Shown: in pieces, positions 1 to 8,403 of the stretch
How positions within the stretch are numbered: the first letter of the stretch is position 1
How the letters are laid out: each line of letters opens with the position of its first letter
NCBI GenBank assembly: GCA_964585685.1
Contig: CAZPEP010000016.1
Span: 1 to 64,000, forward strand
Length of the DNA: 64,000 nt
Direction: 5' to 3'
DNA from: JALHVH01 sp964585685
GTDB taxonomy: Bacteria; Acidobacteriota; Aminicenantia; Aminicenantales; Saccharicenantaceae
Notes under the pieces: generated by a model
What the model saw: only the letters and a program-made list of their open reading frames with translations
Told to the model about the DNA's origin: nothing
Databases searched by the model: none
Program-made: the position numbers and the translations under genes

Positions 1-1
1 G

Positions 2-1342
2 GAGGTCTACCGCGACGGGGGATATCTCTACGCCCAGGTCGCCCCGGTCGAGAGCCTCGATCCCAAGCACAAGGTCGTCAACGTCACCTTCAACGTCTAT
101 GAAGGGGAGATCGCCTTCCTTCACCGGTTGGAGTTCAGGGGCAACAACTACACCAAGGACAAGGTCATTCGCCGGGAGATGATCATCCGCGAAGGGGACC
201 GCTTCAGCCTAGCCTACTTCAAGGACAGCATCCTCCGGATCAAGCAGCTCGGGCTCGTCGACCTGGAGAAGGAACCGGACATCAACCCCAACCCGGAGGA
301 CCCGACCCAGATCGATGTCCAGGTGAACGTCAAGGAGCTCCAGAGGAACAACATCCAGTTCACGGCCGGGTACAGCGGCTATGAAGGGACCTTCGTGGCC
401 CTGAGCTACTCGACAGTCAACTTCCTCGGGGCGGGGGAGACCCTGGAGTTCATGATCCAGACCGGGAAGCGGGTCCGGAACTACTCGTTCGGGTTCACCG
501 AGCCCTACCTCTTCGATCAGCCGATCACGCTGGGTTTCAATGTTTTTGACCGCAGGATCGACTATCCCTATCTCTACAATCAGAAGAGCAAGGGGATCGA
601 TATGACGCTCGGCGCAAGGCTCATCGAATACTGGCGGGCCAATGTGACATATAGCTATCAGAATGTCGATGTCACCGTGCCCTCGGACAGCTCGTATTAC
701 GCCTATTACTCGTCCATGTACGGCGTTGGGAAATACAACATAAGCTCAATCGAGCCGCTCCTCTACCGGTCGACGATCGACAGCCCGTTGACCCCCACTC
801 GCGGAACGATGTGCTCCCTGTCGTTCAAGTTCGCCGGCTCGTTCCTCGGGGGGGAGGTCAGCCTTTACCGGCCGAGAATCGAGCTCTCCCATTTCCAGCC
901 GTTTATCGCCAGCCACGTGATCGGGCTCCATCTGGAATACCAGTATGTCAAGCCTTTGAAGGGGTCCTCGCTCCCGTTCTGGGAGAAATTCTACCTCGGC
1001 GGCGAACGCTCCATCCGAGGCTACGAGATCTATACCATCGGCCCTCGGAGCTCCACGGGGACGATCCTCGGCGGCGAAAAATCCTTCGTCCTCAACGCGG
1101 AATATATCGTTCCCATCGGCGGGCCGCTCTGGGCGATTCTGTTCTACGACATGGGGAACTCCCTTGCAGCCGGCCAGAAGTTTAGCCTGAAGAGCATGTA
1201 CACGTCGGCGGGCCTGGAGGCGCGAGTCTTCGTTCCGGCCTTGAGGGTTCCGTTCCGGCTGATTTTCGCGTATAATAGTCCGAAGATCTATAGCGACGAA
1301 TCGAATTTCGCGTTCCGCTTTGCGGTCGGCACCACGTTTTAA
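2..1342 (+). CDS. bamA: BamA/Omp85 outer-membrane assembly factor, 5' truncated
   Basis: This is the C-terminal part of the BAM-complex pore protein that inserts beta-barrel proteins into the outer membrane. The frame is open from base 2, so the gene starts upstream of the window; an internal TTG at 128 is not a real start. The first ~110 residues look like the last two POTRA repeats (a repeat opening with EFRGNNYTKDKVIRRE). The rest is a 16-strand-type barrel, with the conserved FYLGGERSIRGYE segment of the Omp85 lid loop and a terminal aromatic residue (GTTF) typical of barrel proteins. It lies directly upstream of ompH and the lipid A genes, the classical bamA-skp-fabZ-lpxA order. Identification is firm. 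Confidence 0.95.
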   Translation, partial: EVYRDGGYLYAQVAPVESLDPKHKVVNVTFNVYEGEIAFLHRLEFRGNNYTKDKVIRREMIIREGDRFSLAYFKDSILRIKQLGLVDLEKEPDINPNPEDPTQIDVQVNVKELQRNNIQFTAGYSGYEGTFVALSYSTVNFLGAGETLEFMIQTGKRVRNYSFGFTEPYLFDQPITLGFNVFDRRIDYPYLYNQKSKGIDMTLGARLIEYWRANVTYSYQNVDVTVPSDSSYYAYYSSMYGVGKYNISSIEPLLYRSTIDSPLTPTRGTMCSLSFKFAGSFLGGEVSLYRPRIELSHFQPFIASHVIGLHLEYQYVKPLKGSSLPFWEKFYLGGERSIRGYEIYTIGPRSSTGTILGGEKSFVLNAEYIVPIGGPLWAILFYDMGNSLAAGQKFSLKSMYTSAGLEARVFVPALRVPFRLIFAYNSPKIYSDESNFAFRFAVGTTF

Positions 1343-1382
1343 GGTGCCTCGCGATAGACAAAAAACAGAGGAGGCTTTTGCG

Positions 1383-1922
1383 ATGTCAAGACGCACCGTT
1401 CATCTTTTGATTCTGGCCGTCTTCGCCCTGTCCTTCGTGTCGGCGGGTTTTGCCCAGCAGACGGGGAAGATCGGCGTCATCAATTCCCAGATGGTCCTCG
1501 AGAAGGCCGCGGAAGGCAAAAGGGTCATCTCCCAGCTCCAGGACCGGGACAAGAAGAGTCAGGGCGACCTCAGCCGGCTAGACAACGAGATCAAGGCCCT
1601 CGAGACCAAACTGAGCACCCAGAGACTTACCCTGACCGAGGAAGCGGCCATTCAGATCAACTCGGACCTCGAGAAGAAGAGGACCGACCAGAAGAGGCTT
1701 TCCGAGGACGCTGTCCGTGAGCTCCAGGAGCTCCAGTACCGGCTATTCAACAAGGTCCAGGGCGAGCTCATCCCCATCATCGAGGGCTTGGGCAAGGAAA
1801 AGGGGATGGACGTCATCTTCGACCTGGCCAAGAGCGGCGCCGTCTACTTCAATCCGGTCATCGACATGACCGACGAGGTCATCCGCCGTTACGATGCGTC
1901 CAAGGCGGCCCCGGCTAAGTGA
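1383..1922 (+). CDS. OmpH/Skp-family periplasmic chaperone
   Basis: This 179-residue Skp-like protein is predicted to hold unfolded outer-membrane proteins in the periplasm for BamA. I chose ATG 1383 because a GAGGAGG ribosome-binding site lies about 8 bases upstream and it gives a clean Sec signal peptide (residues 1-24, cleavage after GFA). The mature protein opens with KIGVINSQMVLEKAAEGK, a typical OmpH start, followed by a long heptad-rich coiled coil at about 45-135 (LDNEIKALETKLS, QKRLSEDAVRELQEL). It sits 40 bases after bamA and just before fabZ. The reading frame is open further upstream, to 1320, but that part overlaps bamA. Confidence 0.93.
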   Translation: MSRRTVHLLILAVFALSFVSAGFAQQTGKIGVINSQMVLEKAAEGKRVISQLQDRDKKSQGDLSRLDNEIKALETKLSTQRLTLTEEAAIQINSDLEKKRTDQKRLSEDAVRELQELQYRLFNKVQGELIPIIEGLGKEKGMDVIFDLAKSGAVYFNPVIDMTDEVIRRYDASKAAPAK

Positions 1923-1929
1923 CGCGGCC

Positions 1930-2382
1930 TTGATCTCCATCGAAGGGATCCTGAAGCATCTCCCGCACCGGTTCCCGTTCCTTCTCGTGGACCGGGTGAT
2001 GGAGATCCACCCGGGCCGGTCCATCGTCGCCCTCAAGAACGTCAGCATCGACGAGCCGTTCTTCCAGGGGCACTTCCCCGACCGGAAGATCATGCCAGGG
2101 GTCCTGATCGTTGAGGCCATCGCCCAAGCGGGAGGGATCCTTTTGTTCCATTCGATCCCGGATCCCGAACGCAAGTTCTTTGTGCTCAGCAAGATCAGCA
2201 ACGCAAAGTTCCGGAGGCCCGTGGTTCCCGGGGACCAGCTGAGGCTCGAGGCCGAGATCCTGAAGCTCAAGACCAAGTTCTGCCACCTGAGCGGCCGGGC
2301 AACCGTCGACGGGGAGGTGGTCGCCGAGGGGGAGCTGGTCGCCGGTCTCCTCGACCTCGAGGACGTGAATGAGCGCCCCTGA
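1930..2382 (+). CDS. fabZ: 3-hydroxyacyl-[ACP] dehydratase FabZ
   Basis: FabZ dehydrates 3-hydroxyacyl-ACP in type II fatty acid synthesis and competes with LpxA for 3-hydroxyacyl-ACP. The hot-dog fold signature LPHRFPFLLVDRV is near the N-terminus. The catalytic His (about 48, in FQGHFPDRKIMPG) and Glu (about 62, in IVEAIAQAGG) are present. Length is about 150 residues, as usual. The start is uncertain: TTG 1930 gives a family-like N-terminus and lies 8 bases after the ompH stop, suggesting translational coupling. ATG 1894 is in frame but overlaps ompH. Neither has a clear ribosome-binding site. The 3' end overlaps lpxA by 14 bases. Confidence 0.93.
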   Translation: MISIEGILKHLPHRFPFLLVDRVMEIHPGRSIVALKNVSIDEPFFQGHFPDRKIMPGVLIVEAIAQAGGILLFHSIPDPERKFFVLSKISNAKFRRPVVPGDQLRLEAEILKLKTKFCHLSGRATVDGEVVAEGELVAGLLDLEDVNERP

Positions 2383-3193
2383 AGTCGTCATCCACCCCGC
2401 TGCGACCGTCCACCCGAAGGCCGAACTTGACGCCGGCGTCCGGATAGGCCCGGACTGCGTCGTCGGGCCCGACGTCCGGCTGGGGAAGAACACGTTCCTG
2501 GAATCCCACGTTTCGATCATCGGGACGACCGAGGTTGGGGCCGATTGCCGGTTCGCTCCGTTCGTCTCGATCGGCTCCGAGCCCCAAGACCTCGGCTATA
2601 AGGACGACCCGACGGTCGTCCGGATCGGCGACGGCAACGTCTTCAAGGAGTTCGTCACCGTCCATAGGGGAACGGTCAAGGGCGGCGGGGTCACCCGGAT
2701 CGGCGACCGCAACTTCCTCATGGCCTACACTCACATCGCCCACGACTGTCAGGTCGGCAACGAGATCGTCTTCACCAACAACGCCACTCTGGCCGGCCAT
2801 GTCATCGTCCAGGATTATGCCATGCTCTCCGCCTTCACCGGGGTCCATCAGTTCTGCCGGATCGGCAGGTACGCGTTCTCCGGCGGGTTCACCGTCATCA
2901 CTCAGGACCTCCCCCCCTTCTGCAAGGTCGCCGGCATGCGCCCGGTCCGGATCTACGGCCTGAACAGCGTCTGCTTGAGACGCCGGGGGTTCTCCGCCGA
3001 GAGGGTCCGCGCCCTGAGGAACATGATCAAGGTCCTGTTCTTTTCCAGCCTCAATACGACCCAGGCGCTGGAAAGGATCGAGGCGTCCTTCCCCCCCGGA
3101 GAGGACCGGGACGAGCTGGTCGGCTTCGTCCGGTCGTCCCGTCGGGGGATCATCAAGAAGGCGTCCGAGAAATGGGACAGCGAATCGGAATAA
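2369..3193 (+). CDS. lpxA: UDP-N-acetylglucosamine acyltransferase LpxA
   Basis: LpxA performs the first step of lipid A synthesis, moving a 3-hydroxyacyl chain from ACP to UDP-GlcNAc (or its 3-amino analogue) in the cytoplasm. The 274-residue protein has the left-handed parallel beta-helix hexapeptide repeats over about residues 5-190. The catalytic segment THIAHDCQVGN places the key His at residue 125, the same number as in E. coli. A helical C-terminal domain (about 195-270) follows. It overlaps fabZ upstream and lpxI downstream (22 bases), so the block is one operon. Neither lpxD nor lpxB is adjacent in this window. Confidence 0.95.
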   Translation: MSAPEVVIHPAATVHPKAELDAGVRIGPDCVVGPDVRLGKNTFLESHVSIIGTTEVGADCRFAPFVSIGSEPQDLGYKDDPTVVRIGDGNVFKEFVTVHRGTVKGGGVTRIGDRNFLMAYTHIAHDCQVGNEIVFTNNATLAGHVIVQDYAMLSAFTGVHQFCRIGRYAFSGGFTVITQDLPPFCKVAGMRPVRIYGLNSVCLRRRGFSAERVRALRNMIKVLFFSSLNTTQALERIEASFPPGEDRDELVGFVRSSRRGIIKKASEKWDSESE

Positions 3194-4014
3194 TCGCGGG
3201 CTCCGGAGAATTTCCCCTCCTTGCCGTCGCTGAAGCGCGTCGGCGGGGTCTCGAAGCGACCGTCGCGGCGGTCCGCGGCGAGGCCGAGGAAACGCTCGGG
3301 GACGCGGTCCCGGACGCCGTTTGGTTCGGACCCGGCGAGCTCGGCAGCCTTCTCGGATTCCTGAAGAGCCGGGGGATTTCGGACGTCCTCATCGCGGGCA
3401 AAGTCCGCCCGGAGTCCGTGCTCCGGCCCGGGGCCGCCGACTCCGCCGCCCTCCGCGTCCTCGATCGGACCGGGGGGGCGAGCCCATCCCGGCTGATCGG
3501 GAGCCTGATCGCTTTCCTTGAGGAGCAGGGGATTCGTGTCTTAGATCCCTCTCCCTTCCTCGCGGACCGGTTCTTCCCGCCCGGGGTCCTGACGCGGACG
3601 CAGCCGTCGCCGGCCGTTCTGGCGGATATAGGACGCGGCTTCTCGATCGCCCGGACGCTGTCCGACCTGGACGCCGGCCAGACCGTCATCGTCAAAGACG
3701 GCGCGGTCGTCGCCCTCGAAGGGGCCGAGGGGACGGACCAGGCCATCCTCAGGGGAGGCGAGCTGGCCGGACCCGGGGCCGTCGTGGTCAAGGTTGCCCG
3801 CTCGAACCAGGACCCGAGGATCGACCTCCCCGGAGCCGGCTTGCGGACGGTCCTAAGCCTCATCGAAGCCCGGGCCGCGGCCTTCGCTTTCGAAGCCGGG
3901 AAGGTCGTCTTCTTCCGAAAGGACGAGGCTGTTGCCGCGGCGGACGAGCACGGGATCGCCCTCGTCGCGACGGCCCCCCCCGGCGAGCGGCGGGATCCAA
4001 GGAGCGGAACATGA
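3172..4014 (+). CDS. lpxI: UDP-2,3-diacylglucosamine pyrophosphatase LpxI (DUF1009)
   Basis: LpxI hydrolyses UDP-2,3-diacylglucosamine to lipid X in lineages that lack LpxH. The 280-residue protein opens with the family signature IGIIAGSGEFPLLAVAEARR. It continues with the two-domain arrangement seen in LpxI, including the central LIGSLIAFLEEQGIRVLDPS and the C-terminal VVVKVARSNQDPRIDLP with conserved D and P. The start overlaps the end of lpxA, and its stop overlaps the next start as ATGA. Its place directly after lpxA supports a lipid A role. Confidence 0.92.
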   Translation: MGQRIGIIAGSGEFPLLAVAEARRRGLEATVAAVRGEAEETLGDAVPDAVWFGPGELGSLLGFLKSRGISDVLIAGKVRPESVLRPGAADSAALRVLDRTGGASPSRLIGSLIAFLEEQGIRVLDPSPFLADRFFPPGVLTRTQPSPAVLADIGRGFSIARTLSDLDAGQTVIVKDGAVVALEGAEGTDQAILRGGELAGPGAVVVKVARSNQDPRIDLPGAGLRTVLSLIEARAAAFAFEAGKVVFFRKDEAVAAADEHGIALVATAPPGERRDPRSGT

Positions 4015-4925
4015 ACAGCATCAGAGTGGGAATCGTCGGCGTCGGCTATCTGGGCACCCAGCATGCCCGCATCCTGTCGTACCTCGAGGAGGCCGATCTC
4101 CAAGCGGTGGCCGACATCGACTTCCAGAAGGCTCTCCAGATCGGGAATCGCCACGGCGTCCGGTACTTCGAGAACTACGAGGAGATGATCGACGAGATCG
4201 ACGCCGCCGTCGTGGCCACCAACACGTCGGCCCATTTCCAGGTCTCGGAGAACCTCCTCCGGCACGGCAAGCACGTCCTGGTGGAAAAGCCGATCACCGA
4301 GACCGTCGAGCAGGGCGAGCGCCTCGTGGAGCTAGCGGCGAAGAAGAACCTCATCCTCCAGGTCGGACACCTCGAACGGTTCAACCCCGCCGTGGAAGCG
4401 GTCGAGAATGTCATCTCCGACCCGCGGTTCATCGAGGTCCAGAGGCTGGGGTCGTTCTCGGCCCGGTCGCTCGATATTGACGTTGTCCTCGACCTCATGA
4501 TCCATGATCTGGACATCATCCTTGCCCTGATCAAGGACGAGGTCGTGGCCATCAAGTCCTCCGGCATCCATGTCGTCTCCGAAAAGACCGACATCGCCAA
4601 CGCCAGGCTGGAGTTCAAGTCCGGCTGCGTGGCCACCCTGACCGCCAGCCGAGTCCACCAGGGAAAGGTCCGCAAGCTCCGCATCTTCGAGCCGACGTCT
4701 TATTATTCGATCGACTACATTGACCAGGAGGTCAAGGTCTTCCCCCTCGACGGCCGCCAGACCGACATCAAGACCCTAAAAATACAGAAGGACGAGCCCC
4801 TCAAGAGGGAGCTGAAGAATTTCCTGGAATGCGTTGACACGGGTAAGATGACCAAGGTCAGCGGCGAGGAGGGCCTGAGGGCCCTGAGGCTGGCCTATGA
4901 CGTCATTCGTGAGTCGGAGGCCTGA
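4011..4925 (+). CDS. Gfo/Idh/MocA-family NAD(P)-dependent oxidoreductase, possibly acting on UDP-GlcNAc
   Basis: This 304-residue dehydrogenase has an N-terminal Rossmann fold (IVGVGYLGTQHA, residues about 6-18), the family EKPITE motif near residue 90, and a C-terminal alpha/beta domain with LMIHDLDIILAL carrying the His-Asp pair. It overlaps lpxI by ATGA and is the last gene of the lipid A operon. In some bacteria a Gfo/Idh enzyme next to lpxA (GnnA) oxidises the 3-hydroxyl of UDP-GlcNAc so that a transaminase (GnnB) can make 3-amino lipid A. That role is possible here, but no GnnB-like gene follows. The substrate cannot be read from sequence. Confidence 0.85.
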   Translation: MNSIRVGIVGVGYLGTQHARILSYLEEADLQAVADIDFQKALQIGNRHGVRYFENYEEMIDEIDAAVVATNTSAHFQVSENLLRHGKHVLVEKPITETVEQGERLVELAAKKNLILQVGHLERFNPAVEAVENVISDPRFIEVQRLGSFSARSLDIDVVLDLMIHDLDIILALIKDEVVAIKSSGIHVVSEKTDIANARLEFKSGCVATLTASRVHQGKVRKLRIFEPTSYYSIDYIDQEVKVFPLDGRQTDIKTLKIQKDEPLKRELKNFLECVDTGKMTKVSGEEGLRALRLAYDVIRESEA

Positions 4926-4931
4926 CGCTGC

Positions 4932-6368
4932 TCACCGGACGACCTTGACCGGCCGCCCTCGGGGGGGCACGGCGTCGAGGGCGAGCCCATTCATCACCGC
5001 GAATCGGGACCACAGCTCCTTGTTCATCCCCACCCCTTCGAAGATCGCCCGGAGGGTCCGAGTCCCGTCGGCCTCGACCACGCGGATGCGGCGGGGCTGC
5101 CTGTTCAATCGAGCGGGGTCCCGGAGCTCCTGGAAGGAATCGACGACCCGGAGGAAATCCCCGTCGTTCCGGCCGAAGCCCGCGGCCGTGCTGAGGGCTG
5201 CGAACGCGAAGACGGAATCCCCCTTCCGGATAAACGAGTAACGTACGCGCAGGGCCTCCTTCTGCGGCTGGGCGACGTCATAGGTCCGGTGGAGGCAGGA
5301 CAGGCCGTGGACGAGGGCGGCCTGCCCGTTGACAAAGGTCCCGCCCTCGAGGGCGGCCGCCTTTTTCCGGGCATAGGCCTCGAGGGCCTCGGATGTCCTT
5401 TCCGCCTGGAGGACGATTGCCGCGTCGTCTGTCGGGGAGGTCAGGGTGACCTGTGTGGGCGTGTTCTGGACCTTCCAACCGTCGGGGAACGTGCACTGGA
5501 ATCTCAGCCCCGGGTGATAGAAGCCGCGGCCATCAGAGAATCCCTGACGCGGATCGTCGCCGTAGACGAGGCCGTCGAGCCGGCCGGCGTATTCGATATC
5601 CCGCTCGAGGAGCTTGCGGTCCGAGGCGAGGAGCATGCCGCCGACGTTGCGGATCCGCTCTTTCGTCAGCGGATGCGTCGAGAGGAAGCCCGGAAGGGCC
5701 GAGCCCTTCCCGGAAAGGTCGCCCATCTTTTGGAGGGACGTGAAGAAGTCGACCATCCTCGAGGGGTCGTACCCGGCCTTCCGCGAATAGGCGACGCCGA
5801 GCCGGTCGGCCTCGCGTTCGTCGTCCCGGCTGTACTTCAGGAAGAGGAGCTGGACGCCGATCCCGGCGACGCCCGAGATCTTGGCGAACGTGTCGCTGAG
5901 AGCACTGCCGACGGCCAGGCCGACTTGGACAAGGATCATCTGGCTTAGCTTCCGCACGCTGTGGCGGGCGTTGACGTGGCCGAGCTCGTGGCCCAGGACG
6001 ACGGCCATCTCGGCCTCCGAACTCATCAGGGCGAGGATGCCGCGCGTAAGGTAGATGTACCCGCCTGGAACGGCGAAGGCGTTGATCACGGGGCTGTCGA
6101 GGACGATGAAGCGATAGGGCAGATTGGGCCGGTGGGTTCCTGTGGCGATGGTCTTGCCGGCGGAGGCGACATAAGCGGTGAGCCGCTCGTCGGCGTAGGC
6201 CCCATATTGGCCCCGGACCTCGACGTCGGTCTGCTTGCCCAGGGCCAGCTCCTGCCGTTCCGAGAACAGGCTCAGCTCCTTCTTTCCCGAAACGGGATTG
6301 ACGGCGCAGGATGCCGTGAACAGACAGACCGAGATCAGGCCGGAAACGGCCGCACGTCTCGTTGTCAC
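4932..6368 (-). CDS. M48-family metalloprotease, predicted lipoprotein (BepA/YfgC-like)
   Basis: This 478-residue zinc protease is likely periplasmic and lipid-anchored, with an outer-membrane quality-control role by analogy to BepA/LoiP. The N-terminus is a lipoprotein signal ending ...LFTASC. The HEXXH zinc site is VVLGHELGHVNARHS, with the downstream third-ligand Glu in DDEREADRLGVAY. A transmembrane-like stretch follows the active site. A C-terminal region of about 200 residues resembles no domain I can name and ends in a small LysM-like module (ELWSRFAVMNGLALDAVPPRG). The start is GTG at 6368. It lies 12 bases downstream of the LolA-like gene, so the two are probably co-transcribed. Confidence 0.9.
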   Translation of the reverse strand: MTTRRAAVSGLISVCLFTASCAVNPVSGKKELSLFSERQELALGKQTDVEVRGQYGAYADERLTAYVASAGKTIATGTHRPNLPYRFIVLDSPVINAFAVPGGYIYLTRGILALMSSEAEMAVVLGHELGHVNARHSVRKLSQMILVQVGLAVGSALSDTFAKISGVAGIGVQLLFLKYSRDDEREADRLGVAYSRKAGYDPSRMVDFFTSLQKMGDLSGKGSALPGFLSTHPLTKERIRNVGGMLLASDRKLLERDIEYAGRLDGLVYGDDPRQGFSDGRGFYHPGLRFQCTFPDGWKVQNTPTQVTLTSPTDDAAIVLQAERTSEALEAYARKKAAALEGGTFVNGQAALVHGLSCLHRTYDVAQPQKEALRVRYSFIRKGDSVFAFAALSTAAGFGRNDGDFLRVVDSFQELRDPARLNRQPRRIRVVEADGTRTLRAIFEGVGMNKELWSRFAVMNGLALDAVPPRGRPVKVVR

Positions 6369-6380
6369 CGGGCCCCCGCG

Positions 6381-7115
6381 TTACCGGGCCATCTGGAACA
6401 GCGAGTCCTCGAGGCCCGCATTGTAAGCGATCTTGGTCAGGGTCATCCGGGCGAATTCGGCGCCGTCCTGCAGGATTGTTAGGGAATGGGCCACCATGGC
6501 TTCGCCCTCCTTCCTGTAGTCCCCGAAGACCGTTTCGGACAGGACCTCGCCGCCACCCATCTGGGACATCGTCGTCGTTTTGGCCTTAGCGATCAGATAG
6601 CTGTCCGGGTCGAGGAAAAGCGTGCTCTTGTGACCGTCCGCCATGGTCTGCTCGAGGACCAGGAATTCCTTTTCGCCGGCCTTTTCCTTACCCTTGTAGG
6701 CATAAGTTATCCCGTACTTGGCCGGGTTGAGGAGGCTGTCGTTCCCCAAGGCCTGGCGCTTGAACTCCTTGTTCATGTTCTCGTCCATGTCCTGGGCCGC
6801 CCCGGTCTGGGGATTGAGGAACCAGCCCTTCTGGCCGTCGAAGGCCTGGGTGATGACCATGCCCATGACCTCGATGTCCATCCGCATCAGGTTGGGCTCC
6901 TTCTGGTACATGGTCAGCGTGGCGTTCATGCCCTGCTGGATGAGTTCCATCGTGCCTGAGACGGTCGTGTCCTTGAGGCTTTCGAGGACCTTGCGGCCGC
7001 CCTGGGCCTCGATCATCTTTTCCAGGACCTGCCCGGCCTCCTGGCCGTATCCCAAGACGGGAAGCGAAGAGATGATGCAGGCCGCGGCGAGCATCCCGAT
7101 AAGCGCTTTTTTCAT
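6381..7115 (-). CDS. LolA-like outer-membrane lipoprotein-sorting-type periplasmic protein
   Basis: This 244-residue secreted protein has a signal peptide (residues 1-24, ending LGYG) and the half-barrel LolA/LppX pattern: an N-terminal amphipathic helix (AGQVLEKMIEAQGGRKVLES) and successive antiparallel strands (SGTMELIQQ, FDGQKGWFLNP). A strong AGGAGG site precedes ATG 7115 by 5 bases. Related proteins (DUF4292 or zinc-protease-associated LolA-like proteins) are common in Acidobacteria-like genomes. A general lipid-binding role is inferred; true LolA function is not shown. It is the first gene of a two-gene unit with the M48 protease. Confidence 0.75.
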   Translation of the reverse strand: MKKALIGMLAAACIISSLPVLGYGQEAGQVLEKMIEAQGGRKVLESLKDTTVSGTMELIQQGMNATLTMYQKEPNLMRMDIEVMGMVITQAFDGQKGWFLNPQTGAAQDMDENMNKEFKRQALGNDSLLNPAKYGITYAYKGKEKAGEKEFLVLEQTMADGHKSTLFLDPDSYLIAKAKTTTMSQMGGGEVLSETVFGDYRKEGEAMVAHSLTILQDGAEFARMTLTKIAYNAGLEDSLFQMAR

Positions 7116-7206
7116 GTTTCCTCCTGAAGTTCCATCGCGGTTCCGTTCCGGGATGCGCCAATTCTATCGAAAAATCGGCGGAAAGGGAAGCCGCAAAGCG
7201 AGCTTT

Positions 7207-7260
7207 GGGATCGCCGCACGAAGGACGGAGGGATGTCCCCGAGTCCTGAGAAGGCGATCC
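7207..7260. repeat. Dispersed palindromic repeat, copy A
   Basis: A 54-bp element bounded by GGGATCGCC and GGCGATCC, which can pair as a 8-9 bp stem. It carries an internal GGAC/GTCC mini-stem. A closely similar 56-bp copy lies at 44291-44346 in the same orientation. Copy A sits in the divergent intergenic region between the LolA-like gene and the aminotransferase. Function is unknown; a REP-like or MITE-like dispersed repeat is the simplest reading. Confidence 0.75.
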
Positions 7261-7293
7261 AATGCGAAGAACGGATTGATTATTAGGGGCGGA

Positions 7294-8403
7294 ATGTTCC
7301 ACAATGCTGCCATGAACGTCCGATCCGTCGCCTACATGGAATGGGCCAAGGCCAGGCCCGCGGCCGCCGTCAACCTGAGCCTGAGCGGGCTCGCCGGCCC
7401 CGCCCTCGCCGACCTCGGCATCGATTGGGGAGAGATCGCCCTCAACGGGGAACATCCTTACGGCTATCCGCCCCTCCTCGAAGCCATCGCCGCCAGGCAT
7501 CGTACGGACGTTCGTAACGTCTGTCCGACGCTCGGGGCCTCCCAGGGAGTTTTCTCCGTCTGCGCGGCCCTCGTCGGTCCCGGAGACGCGGTCCTGGCCG
7601 AAAAGCCGGCCTACGAGCCCCTCCTGGCCGTGCCCCGCCTTCTCGGGGCGGAGGTCCGGAGGTTCGAGCGGAGCCTCGAGAACGGGTACCGTGTCGACCC
7701 CGACGAATTCCGGTCCGTGCTCGGTGCCGGGACCAAGCTTGTCCTGATGACGAACCCGCACAATCCGAGCGGGGTCGCCCTCGGCAGGGAAGAGATCCGA
7801 GCCCTGGCGGTGATCGCTGGGGAGAGGGGGGCGACGCTCCTCGTCGACGAGGTCTACCTCGAATTTCTGGAGGGGGAGTCGGCCGGGACCTCGTTTGGCG
7901 CGGCCCCCAACATCGCGGTCACTTCGAGCCTGACCAAGGTCTTTGGGTTGAGCGGGCTCCGCTGTGGCTGGGTCCTCGCCCCAGTCGGACTCGCATCGGC
8001 GCTCCGGAAGCTCATGGACCACATGTTCGCGGAGCCGGTCTTCATCGGGGAGCAGGTCGCGTCGAAGCTGTTCGCGCGGCTGGATCGGATGAAAGCGGCA
8101 TCAAAGCCCCTCGTCGAAGCAAACTTCCGGACCGTCCGGGAATTCATGGGGAAAGAGGACGCTCTGGAATGGGCGGAGCCCTCGCCGGGGATCATCGCTT
8201 TCCCGCGGCTTCGCGGCGCCGGGGACGCCGGCGAGCTCGTGCGGCGGCTCCTCGAGGAGCATGGAACGTGCGTCGTCCCGGGACGCTTTTTCGAGGAGCC
8301 CCGGAGCTTCAGGCTCGGGTTCGGGGTCCCGAAGGGCGAGCTCGAACGCGGGTTGGAGAGCCTTGGGGCGGTCCTCGAAAGGATGAAAGAAACAGGGGCT
8401 TAA
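7294..8403 (+). CDS. PLP-dependent class I/II aminotransferase
   Basis: This 369-residue fold-type I aminotransferase shows MTNPHNPSGVAL (substrate and cofactor contacts), LLVDEVYLEF (Asp to the pyridine N), SSLTKVFGLSGLRCGW (Schiff-base Lys) and the C-terminal FRLGFGV Arg. I start it at ATG 7294, which has an AGGGGCGGA ribosome-binding site; the frame is open far upstream, but that part runs antisense to the LolA-like gene. ATG 7312 is a second option. Substrate is not assignable. Its stop interlocks with that of the Fis-like gene (shared TTAA at 8400-8403). Confidence 0.88.
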   Translation: MFHNAAMNVRSVAYMEWAKARPAAAVNLSLSGLAGPALADLGIDWGEIALNGEHPYGYPPLLEAIAARHRTDVRNVCPTLGASQGVFSVCAALVGPGDAVLAEKPAYEPLLAVPRLLGAEVRRFERSLENGYRVDPDEFRSVLGAGTKLVLMTNPHNPSGVALGREEIRALAVIAGERGATLLVDEVYLEFLEGESAGTSFGAAPNIAVTSSLTKVFGLSGLRCGWVLAPVGLASALRKLMDHMFAEPVFIGEQVASKLFARLDRMKAASKPLVEANFRTVREFMGKEDALEWAEPSPGIIAFPRLRGAGDAGELVRRLLEEHGTCVVPGRFFEEPRSFRLGFGVPKGELERGLESLGAVLERMKETGA

